A stretch of DNA of 64,000 bases, taken from the NCBI GenBank assembly GCA_025331125.1, contig JAOALB010000031.1:340650-404649 (forward strand), given 5' to 3'. Origin of the DNA: Mycogone perniciosa. Lineage: Eukaryota; Ascomycota; Sordariomycetes; Hypocreales; Hypocreaceae. Shown one piece after another: positions 49,722 to 59,457 of this stretch. Numbering within the stretch: position 1 is the first letter of the stretch; every line of letters starts with the position of its first letter. The notes beneath the pieces were generated by a model that saw only the letters and a list, made by a program, of their open reading frames with translations, was not told the DNA's origin and did no database searches. A program made the translations under genes and the position numbers.

Positions 49722-50123
49722 ATGCGCGTCCGAATCTCTGGCACTACAACATGTAAACGGACTTGGAGCTACGATTCTATAATGAAAAACCTCAATCTCA
49801 GGGACTGTATCTCGCGCTATCTGGATAAGGACAGGCTGCTGTCTGTAAGCCCGATTGATTTTGAGATTAGCGCCCTGGGAGGCGGCGATATAAGTATGAT
49901 CCAGCTCAGGCAGCTACCTCCCAAGACCGTGACGGTCTCACTACAGGAGCGCATTGCAGAGCTCAACGCTGAAATTCGACAATTGACATGCGAGCTGGAC
50001 TACTACAAAAACCTGATGGACGATGTGCTATTGCAGATAATGCCCATAGTTCTGTTCCATTCACGTGGGCTATATTCAACAGTTCAGAAGTGCAGCGCGA
50101 TTATTGAGCAAGCAAATACTTAG
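49722..50123 (+). CDS. Hypothetical coiled-coil protein, 133 aa
   Basis: Single open frame from ATG 49722 to TAG 50123. The N-terminal half is polar and basic with S-P-I-D-F-E-I-S-A-L-G-G-G-D. The C-terminal half contains L-Q-E-R-I-A-E-L-N-A-E-I-R-Q-L-T-C-E-L-D-style heptads (about residues 75-105), a good coiled coil, then a hydrophobic L-L-Q-I-M-P-I-V-L-F. No catalytic motif. I do not recognise a characterised family. It starts about 110 bp from the LINE fragment in opposite orientation, so it may be a captured or mobile-element-associated gene. An upstream exon cannot be excluded. Confidence 0.45.
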   Translation: MRVRISGTTTCKRTWSYDSIMKNLNLRDCISRYLDKDRLLSVSPIDFEISALGGGDISMIQLRQLPPKTVTVSLQERIAELNAEIRQLTCELDYYKNLMDDVLLQIMPIVLFHSRGLYSTVQKCSAIIEQANT

Positions 50124-51340
50124 CGGGAGCAGTTCTGGGAGAGCTAGTCCATTCAAGCTATGTTAGTTAATTTAGTGACATTTTGGGATCTATTGTGGGG
50201 TTCTATATTTATTTAGCACTAGGCATTCTCTGTGTCCTGCTTGTAAACGGTTATTAGAGAAAAAAAGGCTTGTGAATGATTGGCGATCGATCATTAGTCC
50301 GGCCGCGAGGGTATGAGGGATATCGACCTTACTACAAAAAGGCAGCCGTTTATCCAGAAACCTAGGGTTATCATACGGGCTTCCCCTTGGCTCTGCGATG
50401 GAGGTTCTTGCTACTGTGTTAAGGTTCGGTTGTTTGCGGTGTGCGATGTGGATGGAGTTGATGTCGATCGACGATGTAACTCTTTGTGGATTTGTGAGAA
50501 TCGGTTATAACTTGTGGTATTGCACCGACTGTGCAAAGACGACAGGTTACAGAGAGGACACAGAGATGCATTGATACCATATAAGCCAATTGAACCGTGT
50601 TATAAGTATCCCATTAGTATGCGATATTAATGTAGCTACGTGAAGTCGCACGCTTATAGAGGCATGCTTGTATGCGTATCGGCTAAAGGTGGAGGGGCAG
50701 ACTTGATTGACCTATACTTTGTAGGTTAATCTGGCTCGCCTATGTCTCCGATCTCTGGACGTAACTACTCTGTATATCCAGCTATGTTTCTGGGAGCTAT
50801 CAGTGTATAGGTGGGGTATATTCCTCCCCTCAGCTATAATATTTGAATAGAAGAATCCCGAAGTGCATCTGTTGGATATCTCTTGCGCGTTCCGGATCGG
50901 ACGGACATTGGCTATCGGATTGGTGAGGCTTTTAGGCCTACTGACTTGATAAAATCGACTCGGTGATAAACGCTAATGATGTTTTCAGCGTGGGCAGAGA
51001 GTGGACGGGGAATTGACTTGAACGTGGCGATAAAGATCCATTACTAAAAGTGTCCGCTTATCCACTTGTCCATTTCTCGCCTTACGTGGCACGTGCTCCA
51101 AAAGCCAAGAAACAGATAAGAAGGTAGGTAAGTAGAAAACATGACAGTCGAGAAATGAGAATTACTCATTTGTTAGCTATGGCCCTCCACGGTGATTAGT
51201 CCGAGAAAGAAATAGACAATAACCTGCGGTCGGAGGTTGGGTAGCAACTGCCGCTTTCTCGTGACACTCGACTGCGATTTTGTAGACGAAGTGATTCCAC
51301 TCTCAGCAGAATCCCTATCTCGAATCTAGACGTCTAATCA
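50124..51340. other. Base-balanced DNA, no gene recognised
   Basis: Only short frames (for example plus 50313-50510) without family resemblance. Nothing further seen. Confidence 0.45.
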
Positions 51341-52200
51341 GCGTTGGCAATAAGTCACGATGTCGGACATGGATTCGACGCGGGGGACAATGCCTATTGG
51401 TGATGAAGTACCGTGGAGATGAGATTCGTGGGAAGATTACAAGGATGGAACGGCGACAAGCAGTGGGATGCTGATACCAAGTTTGGGCCAGACTTGACGG
51501 TCGTATATCCAAGCGGCGCAACGCAGCTGCTGCCACAAGATTTGGAGGCTAGCCGACATTTGATAAAGGCCTCGGCATATGCGGGTAGCCAGCTAAAGTC
51601 TCCTTGTGTGGGCGTTCTAAGGGGATCACTATGGGAGCCTTGCGAGTCCTCGCCACTACATTCCTATTGAAGCTGGCCTTTCCCTACCGTCGGAGACGGC
51701 TACATGCGTGGTAAATGCTGGCACATATCAACTAGGCAGAACCCCTTAGCCCGACAAAGCAAGGAGGTGCTCACTGCGTTTATTCAGCTTTTCGTCTCTG
51801 ACGTCGCACAACTGCCAGGCAGCAATGCGGGGGCGCAAGAGAGCTCTAAAGGTCATCATAGCTTGCGGTTGCAATCGACACACAAGCCAAGGGAGGGACT
51901 ACTGTTGTCGAGGAAGGTATCGGTCCGTTGGTACGAAGATTGTGGCATCGTCTGACGCAAAGATTTGAGTTGTCCATAACGGAACAAATCAGAATAAGCT
52001 TGTTGTTATGGAAGAGGCAATGGGGAGCAAACATGCAGCGAGCAGGTGCATATAGGAAGCCGATAAACGGCGGCTGGAAGGCGTGGTTTGGGTTGCCGGC
52101 CGTAAATTTGAGAGGGCAAACTTCATCAAGAGCCTGGGTTAACTGCTGGCTCAATGGCTGGCGACCTGGTGTCACGCTTGGCGAGGCGATTTTGTAGCTA
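51341..52200 (+). pseudogene. Remnant of a repeated fungal sequence family (first copy)
   Basis: Several overlapping open stretches switch frame every 100-250 bp, as in a decayed gene. The part at about 51625-51880 aligns with 60295-60500 on the same strand: GCGAGTCC-T/C-GC-ACT-CATTCC, then GTAAATGYTGGCRCATATCA, then ACTGYCAGGCAGCAAT. About 50 bp here are missing in the other copy. It therefore belongs to the same multicopy family as the broken ORF at 58046-60500. Function not known. Confidence 0.5.
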
Positions 52201-52656
52201 TGAGGAAACGAGAGATGGGCTGCTTTCCAAGATAGAAGTCCATGCGAGTTTTAGTGTAAAAAAGCCTGACATTTGGCCTTAAGATCTGACTAACACTACC
52301 GCGTTGTAATATTTATCTTGTGGCTTTCCCATAAGGAAACATAACCTGGCATATAGAATAGGATGAATATTGCCGTAAATTAAATCTCGCCACCAAGACC
52401 AAATTTCAACCCCAGGCCACCAACTAACAGTATACCCTGAGAGACTGGCAGTCCAATCTGATATTTCACACTTACATGGACAAACCAGTTAATCTCAGGT
52501 GGTATCCGAGCACGGGGATATAAGTACCACGACGATATGAATATTATCCAGGTCCTGACCCTTGCTATATTTTACTTTTGGTATCAGTAAAGACTTGCGC
52601 TTAGGCCTAATTTGCTTTATCTTCAGTCCCTTAGAAACCTTCCCCAAAATGCTATG
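52201..52656. other. 3' flank of the SAT4-FucP fusion gene
   Basis: No open frame of note. Should contain the 3' UTR and terminator of the gene ending at 52657. Confidence 0.4.
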
Positions 52657-55437
52657 CTATTTTTCCATAACTCCAAGAGCCGCAGGAGGAGGTGGAACAA
52701 GAGTAGGAACAATATCGCCTCGCCTTATATCGATTAACAATTGATCCATTGGTTGCCCACCTTCGCCCTTAGGTGTATTAAGCCTGTCGGGACACGGATC
52801 AACTAGTAACCTGGCATCCTTAACTAATATCAGGAACAATGGGTAAGACATTATGATCACTTGTAGAACCACAATGACGATATAAGACAGCCGTATAGGC
52901 CCCCCAGTAACAATAATACCGTAGATAATAAAGAGAAGAAATGCAGGGCCCGAGCCGCCTATGGTTAGGAAGGCGGCAGCGCGCTTTGTCCTGCGGCCTT
53001 GACCGCGAAGACTAATTGCAAATATCAAAGGTTTGATAGGGCCCATAAAAAAGAAGAGTAAGCAAAGGGGTATAAGCAATAGGTTTACATTAGATAGGGG
53101 GAGAACAACGATAAAAAGAGAAAAGATAAAGCAGAGGGCGACATTAATAGCAAGGAGAGTTCGAGGCTGTGGCATTCGGGGGCATGGGACTGACACGTAG
53201 GTGAAGTAGGCAGCGACAAATCGCCCGATACCGAGGGCGCTATGCGCTATGGCTCTATAGTAACCAATAGAGACGGCGAACCCGGGTGGCTTGTCCGTGT
53301 ACTCTCTGGGCAAAATGCGGGTGCCACCGGCTGCCATCTGACCAGTCTTTGTATGCCCAGGAATCTCAGAAGTGAGAAAGGCTTTGAAGAAGGTATCGGA
53401 ACACTCATGGCCGCCGACGTATAAGTATAGAGCCAATACAGCCAGTGTAAGGCTGACTGTTCGCAGTTGCAGACCGCCAATGCTCTTCTTGCATGGATCT
53501 ACTGCTAGACGCTCGGTCGACTCTTCAAGCTCACTATCACTGACCTCAGGCAGAGGCATATAGTAGAAGAATAGTGCTAGAATGACGCATAACAAAGTGA
53601 TGCCGAGGTATGTCCATTGCACATTGATAAGCCTCTTGCTATTAGACGGCTTATGTGCACAGAGTGTTGTGAAGAAGACGTTGCCCGCAAGGAGACCGCT
53701 CACCACGGAACCGATAGCTTGGACGCCTTGCGCTAGGAGAAGGCGAGTCTCTCTGTATTGCGGAGGTCCGCATAGGGTGATAAAGGAGTTAGCACCGACC
53801 TCGAGAACTGAAAGCCCGAGGCCAATGACGACGTTGCTAAGCATAAACCCACTGAACGAGCCAGTAACAGCTGAAGGCCAGAAGATGATAGTACCGACGC
53901 CATAAATGCATAGGCCAATAATGAAGGTTGCTTTATAGCCTCCGATGTCCTTATTGCTTGTCCAGTAGCGTGTAGACCTGATCCGCTCGTCTCGCTGTAA
54001 GATCCATTCGCTAACAAGAAGAGGGCCAAAGAAATAGCCAATCCCAAAATATGCGCTCATCAAGCCAATGGTCTGGGCCGTGGTCATGTGATTTATATTG
54101 GAAACCTGGAGATTAAGCAAGTTCAATAGGCCGTATGAAATGCCCCATAATAGGAAGAGGGTGGAGATAATAATGCAATACTTGAAGGACTCTGCTGCAT
54201 TAGCTTTAAGCATGCTCTTAGGTTTCGTCATATTGACAAAGCCAAAGTACATGCTGGCTTGGTTTGAAAAATTCGTCGAGAGAGTGTTGCTAGTTCTGGC
54301 CCGCCTAAGGCGATGGCTGACAGGATGGGAGCGTTCGCTGAGCGAGTGCATATCAGGGTTCATCGAGAATTCGATAGTGCCTGGTTGCGCTATGCCACTC
54401 AGGGCGCTATTTGGTGAAGGCGTATCGGAGTCCTGATGGCTTGTTGAGACGGCACTGTTATCTCTAGTCCCAGAGCCACTATGGACGTAAAGCATGGCTG
54501 GTAGGAACTTGAGGATAAGAGGCTTAAGGGTGGGAATGCAAGCGCAAGTTATGATGATATTGACTTCGACAGCACTCCACATTAGAGAAGGTGCGGCGTT
54601 ATAGGCAAAGTCAGGCTCGCCGCCAAACCACGACTTAGGATCTCTAGTTGCTCCGGTGGGGATATCGGTAATAGCTTGCTGCAAATAGTAGATTCGGACG
54701 ACATCGACAATGGTAACGAAGATACCGAGCGCAAAAGTTAAAATAAGAATAATCTTCTGCCGCGAGGGGAGGCGCATGCCGGTAAGTACAGGGATCGGGA
54801 GCGCAAGGATAGCGAGATCGGTAACGATATTAACGGGAGCGGCGCAGATAAACTCAGTAAGAAGATGAATGCACGTTGTCGGACCACGATAAGAGGGTTT
54901 CCAAGCGGCCTGGGTAGGCCTGCATTGAAAGATGTTCATAAAAGTAAGAATGACACCGGTAATGTTAATAACGGCTAGAGTGGCCCAGGAAGTGGCGCGC
55001 AGGACAGTTTGGGTGTATTTCGCTAGACCCAAATAGAAGATCAAGACGCTCGTCTTGCTAGCCATTAAGGCGGGGTTCTAGAGAAGAGTTAGTATATACA
55101 TGCGATTAAGTGAGGATCAGAAACTTACATAGAGAATAGAAAAAATATATTCACAGCGACGCAAAACATCCATTTGCTCCAGGAGAATATCTGCATCGTA
55201 CTTGCCGAGGCCATTACTAACGCCGAGACAAATCGTGAAAGATAGGAAGAAGGCGATCAGCCATGCCAGCAGCATGACCTTATCATCGCAGGTAATTTTC
55301 TTGACGATGAAGTAACGAGAAACCATGCGACAGAAGACGAATACCGAGGCGAGTGCTAGAGTGGCAGTGGTAACGGCGAAGACGGCAGGCCCGCGATTTA
55401 AGGCCGAACTGCCTGATTCGGATCTGGAGGAGCTCAT
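52657..55437 (-). CDS. Fusion of fungal rhodopsin/SAT4-type membrane domain with FucP-like MFS sugar transporter
   Basis: Two exons, 55437-55129 and 55077-52657, separated by a 51 bp intron with TACTAAC branch site and GTAAGT...TAG ends. 103 plus 806 residues give 909 aa. Residues about 10-310 form a seven-helix fungal rhodopsin/SAT4 domain: C-R-M-V-S-R-Y, D-D-K-V-M-L, then N-P-A-L-M-x-x-K-T-S directly at the exon joint, and W-S-A-V-E-V-N-I-I-I-T-C-A-C-I-P-T-L-K-P at its end. A polar S/R/T-rich linker of about 90 residues follows. From about 400 onward is an L-fucose permease-type MFS: L-L-W-G-I-S-Y-G-L-L-N-L-L-N, A-Y-F-G-I-G-Y-F-F-G-P, W-P-S-A-V, Q-G-V-Q-A-I-G-S-V-V-S. Start at 55437 is preferred over 55503 because it begins M-S-S just before the first helix. 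Intact, no RIP stops. Role inferred only: sugar uptake coupled to, or sensed through, the SAT4 half. Confidence 0.88.
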
Positions 55438-56180
55438 GGCGACGTTGTGGATATAGGAAAGTGGACGAGGAGATAGAGCGATGAGAAGGACGATTGAAGT
55501 CAAAGCCGTTGCAAGAGGGTCGAGAGCACGGTGGTGCTAATTATACGCGGAGAGGCCGTCTAATAAATGGTGAGAGGGACTGCAATATGATAGTTGCCGC
55601 AAAGGCGCAAGGCGAAAACTACGGTTTTTGTGCAGTTGTCTACCCTGAGTCAGGAGTGCGGCATCAGGGTCGGCGATTGGCATAATGCCTTTGCCATGCA
55701 GCAGAAAATATGCACGGCTGATTGTCCGGCAAGACGCCCTTTGGCGCCTTCGTACTTGTACAAGGCCCTAACGACTTTAGCGCACAAGTATTTAAGTATT
55801 ATCAATCCAGCGCCTTGAAGCCATCGTAAACTTGGGCGCCATGGGACATAATATCTCGTAGGGGAAAGGGCATAAAGCATTATCAGCATTAACAAAGACA
55901 TAATGATTGATACCTACTTATACAGTAGTTGCATGCTACCGCAGGGTCCCGCATCAGGTCCCGCATCAGAACTTCGCCTACCGCAGTTTGAAAGTGGCGT
56001 TGATGATAGCTGGCCGCTGAAACCCTCCGCCATTTAGCCAAGGCATAGAGTTTAACAATGGAGACCTCCATCATTTAGTCAAAGTGTAGAGTTTGACGGT
56101 AGTATGTAGTCTACGTCCTTGTGGTTGAAACGGCTTTTGGAGCAGGCCTGCTGCGGAAACGAAATGTCTGAGAAAGGATG
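55438..56180. other. 5' flank of fusion gene with small direct repeats
   Basis: No convincing gene. Includes the promoter of the fusion gene. GGTCCCGCATCA occurs twice in tandem at about 55945-55968, and an imperfect two-unit repeat of about 40 bp (CATTTAGYCAARG-N-RTAGAGTTTRACRRT) lies at about 56030-56092. Confidence 0.45.
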
Positions 56181-56192
56181 CGCCGATCTATG

Positions 56193-56443
56193 TTTTGTTT
56201 GTTTGTTTGTTTGTTTTACTATTAACGACCACTAAGTATCTAGATACACGAAGTCACGTCTGGGCAATAGGTCGGTAGGAGCCAGCCAAGGTCTTTATCG
56301 CATCCATGGATGAGATATTGGGTCACCTCCACGTGGTCCTGTCAGTTTAAGACCGGCCTAGCTGGCCAGCAAGCTGCCAGAAAATAGCCGGAGGTGTTGA
56401 GCTTATAGCCGTTCGCTACGTTTCGCTGGACAAAGGAAATAAT
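56193..56443 (-). mobile_element. Short non-LTR retroposon, 5'-truncated copy with TSD
   Basis: 251 bp unit flanked by the exact 12 bp direct repeat CGCCGATCTATG at 56181-56192 and 56444-56455, the target-site duplication of one insertion. On the minus strand it ends in an (AAAC)n tail (plus-strand TTTG repeats at 56193-56217). Its whole length aligns with the last 250 bp of the element at 58786-59457, in opposite orientation. It contains CCACGTGG and an inverted CACCTCC/GGAGGTG pair. TSD plus simple-repeat tail plus 5' truncation is the signature of LINE-machinery retroposition. No coding capacity. Confidence 0.85.
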
Positions 56444-56455
56444 CGCCGATCTATG

Positions 56456-56854
56456 TATCTGACGTCGCTGTCAATGCGTAGTTATACCCTTGCCTGGATG
56501 CCGTGACGCTAGAAAGACGAGGTGAGCGACCTGAAACAGGCTCTTTCTTGCCATAGTTCTAGTTCCTTTCAGCCCTTGCGTGAGGGGGTGTACTGTGTAC
56601 AGTATATATGACCTATCGGTGAAGGCATGAATGGCAGCCAGACAGAGACCATGAGCGCCAAGCAAATATTATGCCACGCCCGCGTGCAGCAAGTTGTGGA
56701 CAAAAGAACAACTAGCCTATTTATTCCACCTTTTTGGTTTATAGTGAATATTAAAGACTGCTATTTGCGGACGAGGCGTGGCTGGTACAGTGCGAAAATA
56801 ATCCTTACACACTAACATAAAGTAACTGGTTAGTTGTCGTGCCATCAGTGTGGT
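56456..56854. other. DNA between retroposon and LINE ORF1 remnant
   Basis: Short random frames. It may be further decayed downstream sequence of the LINE ORF1 that reads leftward from 57719. Nothing recognised. Confidence 0.35.
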
Positions 56855-57719
56855 TTACAACTGCCAGTCCTGATTGTATAAAGAATCCAGAAATCGCCTC
56901 ATAAGAAAGCAGGAACAGGAACAATAAGCTGCTTGCCTGGGGGTGGCTGCGGCACCAAGCAGCCACTTCTTGCTTAATAAACACATATGGACCACAGCAG
57001 GCGCACGATAAAAGCCACATGTGGCGCACATAGTCCGTGCTCTGACTAATTTTCTGAACCAAAACAGGCAGACACTCGTTTCGGTCGGCCCTGTACTACA
57101 GTAGAGGCCGAAATTACTGTACTGTGCTCCCCTGACCAACTCAGTTCCTAGGCAAACGCCGTGGTGGATAGTTCCATCGGCTCTATACGGTCTTCGGGGC
57201 CGGGTGGGTCTCAGGTGGGTCATCGTGCTGGCGATAACGGTCCGTAGGTTCAACTGGTCCAAGCCTGTGGGCTGCTCGTTGCGTTGGTGATAGCTTCTAG
57301 TTGTTCCTGGACTTGTCTCAACTCTTCCTTTGTATCTCGGATCTCTTGCGTTTTTTTTTCAGCTGCTCTTGCAGCTCTCTCACTAGTTCTTGTTGTTTAA
57401 GGGATGCCTCCTTCAGCTCCTTCGTTTCGACGTATGACCGGTCCAACAACTCCAACAGATTTTGGAGTATTCCTTTCCCCGTTTCGCCATTGCTGCGGCT
57501 CTTCTTACCATCCTCTGGTCGTTCGATTTCGGTTTCGGCCGGTGAGGCTCTCGTCGCTTGCCCAGTAACTCTTTTTGTCATCGTTGCCGCCACGTTTTTG
57601 AATGATTGGAGTGTTTCTCGCACCTTAGTGGTGGGCTTCACCGTGCGGTTCGATCGCTTCATCGTAGAAATGGGGCTACTGCACCCCACCACGATTTCGG
57701 CCTCCGCTGGGTCCGCCAT
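56855..57719 (-). pseudogene. LINE ORF1 (Gag-like, coiled-coil) 5' portion, frameshifted
   Basis: From ATG 57719 a 133-residue frame starts M-A-D-P-A-E-A, has basic patches (K-R-S-N-R-T-V-K-P-T-T-K), a G-K-K-S-R-S-N-G-E-T-G-K segment and a strong C-terminal coiled coil (L-L-E-L-L-D-R-S-Y-V-E-T-K-E-L-K-E-A). It stops at 57318 soon after a run of nine A (plus-strand T 57351-57359). In the next frame R-D-T-K-E-E-L-R-Q-V-Q-E-Q-L-E-A-I-T-N-A continues the coiled coil, and a third frame resumes with L-D-Q-L-N-L-R-T. It is thus a once longer protein broken by frameshifts. I relate it to ORF1 of fungal Tad1-like LINEs from memory of that family. The open plus-strand frame here is its antisense shadow. 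Confidence 0.6.
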
Positions 57720-58045
57720 TTTGGTGGTTCACGACCACGCACCCCGATTCAGCAAGCGAAAGAACAATGGCTGGTGTTACAGTTAAGAGCGAAATAGGTG
57801 TCCTAGGTTACCTACCCCAGCATATGCAGTGAGGAGCGAAAATCTCCCCGAAACCTCCACGTTTTACTAGTATTCGCATATAGTCTGGCTTCCTCGGTCC
57901 TATAAACGCTTGGACCGCTTATCTCCGCCAGTATCATACTGAGCTGTTTACCACTCATCTCAGGGGCTTTTGCTGCACAGGTAGTAAAATCTCTATAGTA
58001 GAGAATTGATTTTCCACCTAATTATATCCTATTAAGAGGTCCATT
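57720..58045. other. Spacer between LINE ORF1 remnant and broken ORF
   Basis: About 325 bp between two divergent broken reading frames. Nothing recognised. Confidence 0.4.
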
Positions 58046-58785
58046 ATGGGTCAGCCTCTTCAGTTAAACCAGAGATCGAAGAAGCGCGGCTGTCCACGCA
58101 AATACGCTACTCCCAGGAGAAAGCAAATGCAGACCTTCAGCAGCAACGAGTGAAGCGACAAGACGTAGCCTCTACGCAGCGGGATCAACAGCATATCAAC
58201 TTTTATAGCCTGGGCTTTCCCTCTGTCTTGCCTCCACTCCCTCATAGAGTCAGCGGCGAAAATTCCATCCAGGCCGGCAGCGGTGCTATAGGAGCAATGT
58301 ATTAAGGGTCGATTCAGAGGGTGACCATGACCATAATTTGCAGATCAACGATCTGGAGATCAACTTCCTCCCCGCCAACTAGCCCTCCACTACAGCCAAC
58401 GACAGAGAAAGAAAATCCCCTACCAGACGATGAATTTCCCCCAGAAACACTATCGCCACGTTTAAGTGCCGGACTCGATGATCTCGTTCCAACAACCATG
58501 GCCGACACAACAGACCACTTAATACCTGTGATCAATTCAGATTATAATGATGAAGTGGTATCTCTTGCACGTGAGCTAACGGACCAGTTGATTGCATTCC
58601 GAGGATGCTGTGTAGACTGCCACCACACGACGAATCTCCAGCATTATCAAGAACCCAAGGGGGCATATTGGTGTTGCAGGCTACCTTAACTCTATAGCTG
58701 GTCTTTGCACCTATGTTCTTGGCTCTAATAGCATGGCTTTTTCAGAGAATGATCATTTTGGGAAGAAGAGTACTGAAAGTCGGCG
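58046..58785 (+). pseudogene. Broken ORF of a repeated fungal family, N-terminal part
   Basis: ATG 58046 opens M-G-Q-P-L-Q then K-K-R-G-C-P-R-K-Y, an AT-hook-like core in which the usual R of G-R-P reads C (CGN to TGN). The frame then shifts, continuing in other frames as Q-Q-H-I-N-F-Y-S-L-G-F-P-S-V-L-P-P and, from about 58321, F-P-P-E-T-L-S-P-R-L-S-A-G-L-D-D-L-V-P and L-A-R-E-L-T-D-Q-L-I-A-F with a C-C-x-x-C-H cluster. The gene is interrupted by the retroposon at 58786 and resumes at 59458. I believe it is a mobile-element-associated family common in ascomycetes, but I cannot name it; function unknown. Confidence 0.55.
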
Positions 58786-59457
58786 CAACTCTCCCCTGTA
58801 AAAATTCTCCCACGCTAGCAGCTGTTATGGCTTGTTAACATGCGGGGTAATTTTTGCAGGCCCACTGGCCTGTCGCTCCGCTTGGGCTTACTGGGCCCTA
58901 ACAGCGCATAAAGAGGGAGGAATTCGGAGAGCTTCACCTCCCTCGAGAGTTGGCGACGACATCTATGCAGCTCTGCTGCTAGCATATTGCCTTGTAAGAG
59001 GCAATAGACGACACTCTGCCTCGCAAGAGGCACGGCTACCGCCTCGCAAGAGGTGTTGCCGACGATGACACACTGCCTCCTACGCGAGAGGCCTCGAAAA
59101 CTACGTCGCCTCGCAAGAGGTCCCGACAGCTAGCACTCAGGTTTTTCCCCTCTATAAGGAGGGTTTTTCATCCTGGTGCCTGAGGCCCTGGGCCTTGGAT
59201 GACCTTCTTTCCTTTGTAAATTGAAATGTAGCGAATAGCTATAGGGTCAACACCTCCGGTTATTCTCTAGCAGCTTGCTGGCTAGTTAGGCCGGTTCTGA
59301 GTTAACAGGACCACGTGGAGGTGGCCCAATATCTCATCTATGGATGCGATAAAGACCTTGGCCGGCTCCTAGCGACCTATTGCCCAGATGGGATTTGTGT
59401 AACTAGCTTACTTATGGTCGTTAATATTAAAACAAACAAACAAACAAACAAACAAAC
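58786..59457 (+). mobile_element. Short non-LTR retroposon with hairpin array, long copy with TSD
   Basis: About 672 bp bounded by ACTGAAAGTCGGCG at 58772-58785 and again at 59456-59469 (12-14 bp target-site duplication; the first AC may belong to the tail). It ends in (AAAC)n at about 59429-59456. The 3' 250 bp are shared with 56193-56443. The 5' part, absent from that copy, holds five small hairpins (58989-59121) and a CCCTC/GAGGG stem followed by TTTTT near 59147-59168. No long reading frame. No clear tRNA-type A/B box was seen, so whether it is a SINE or a non-autonomous LINE derivative is open. It disrupts the broken ORF at 58046-60500. Confidence 0.82.
58989..59121 (+). repeat. Array of five GCCTC...GAGGC hairpins, four with GNRA-type loops
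   Basis: Units: 58989-59002 GCCTTGTAAGAGGC, 59018-59031 GCCTCGCAAGAGGC, 59041-59054 GCCTCGCAAGAGGT, 59075-59092 GCCTC...GAGGC with 8 nt loop, 59108-59121 GCCTCGCAAGAGGT. Four have the tetraloop GCAA or GTAA, a GNRA class. Differences between units keep the 5 bp stem through G-U pairs, which suggests structure in the RNA of this strand. Confidence 0.7.

Noticed and set aside
53242..54436. Several 60-110 codon plus-strand frames
   Set aside because: All are antisense to the FucP half of the fusion gene, whose protein motifs are clear.
57301..57786. 161-codon plus-strand frame
   Set aside because: Antisense shadow of the LINE ORF1 coiled coil; its serine/cysteine-rich translation mirrors the K/E-rich minus-strand frame.
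58989..59121. CRISPR-like array
   Set aside because: Repeats are only 14 bp, palindromic, unevenly spaced by 10-20 bp, inside a eukaryotic retroposon; a CRISPR array does not fit.
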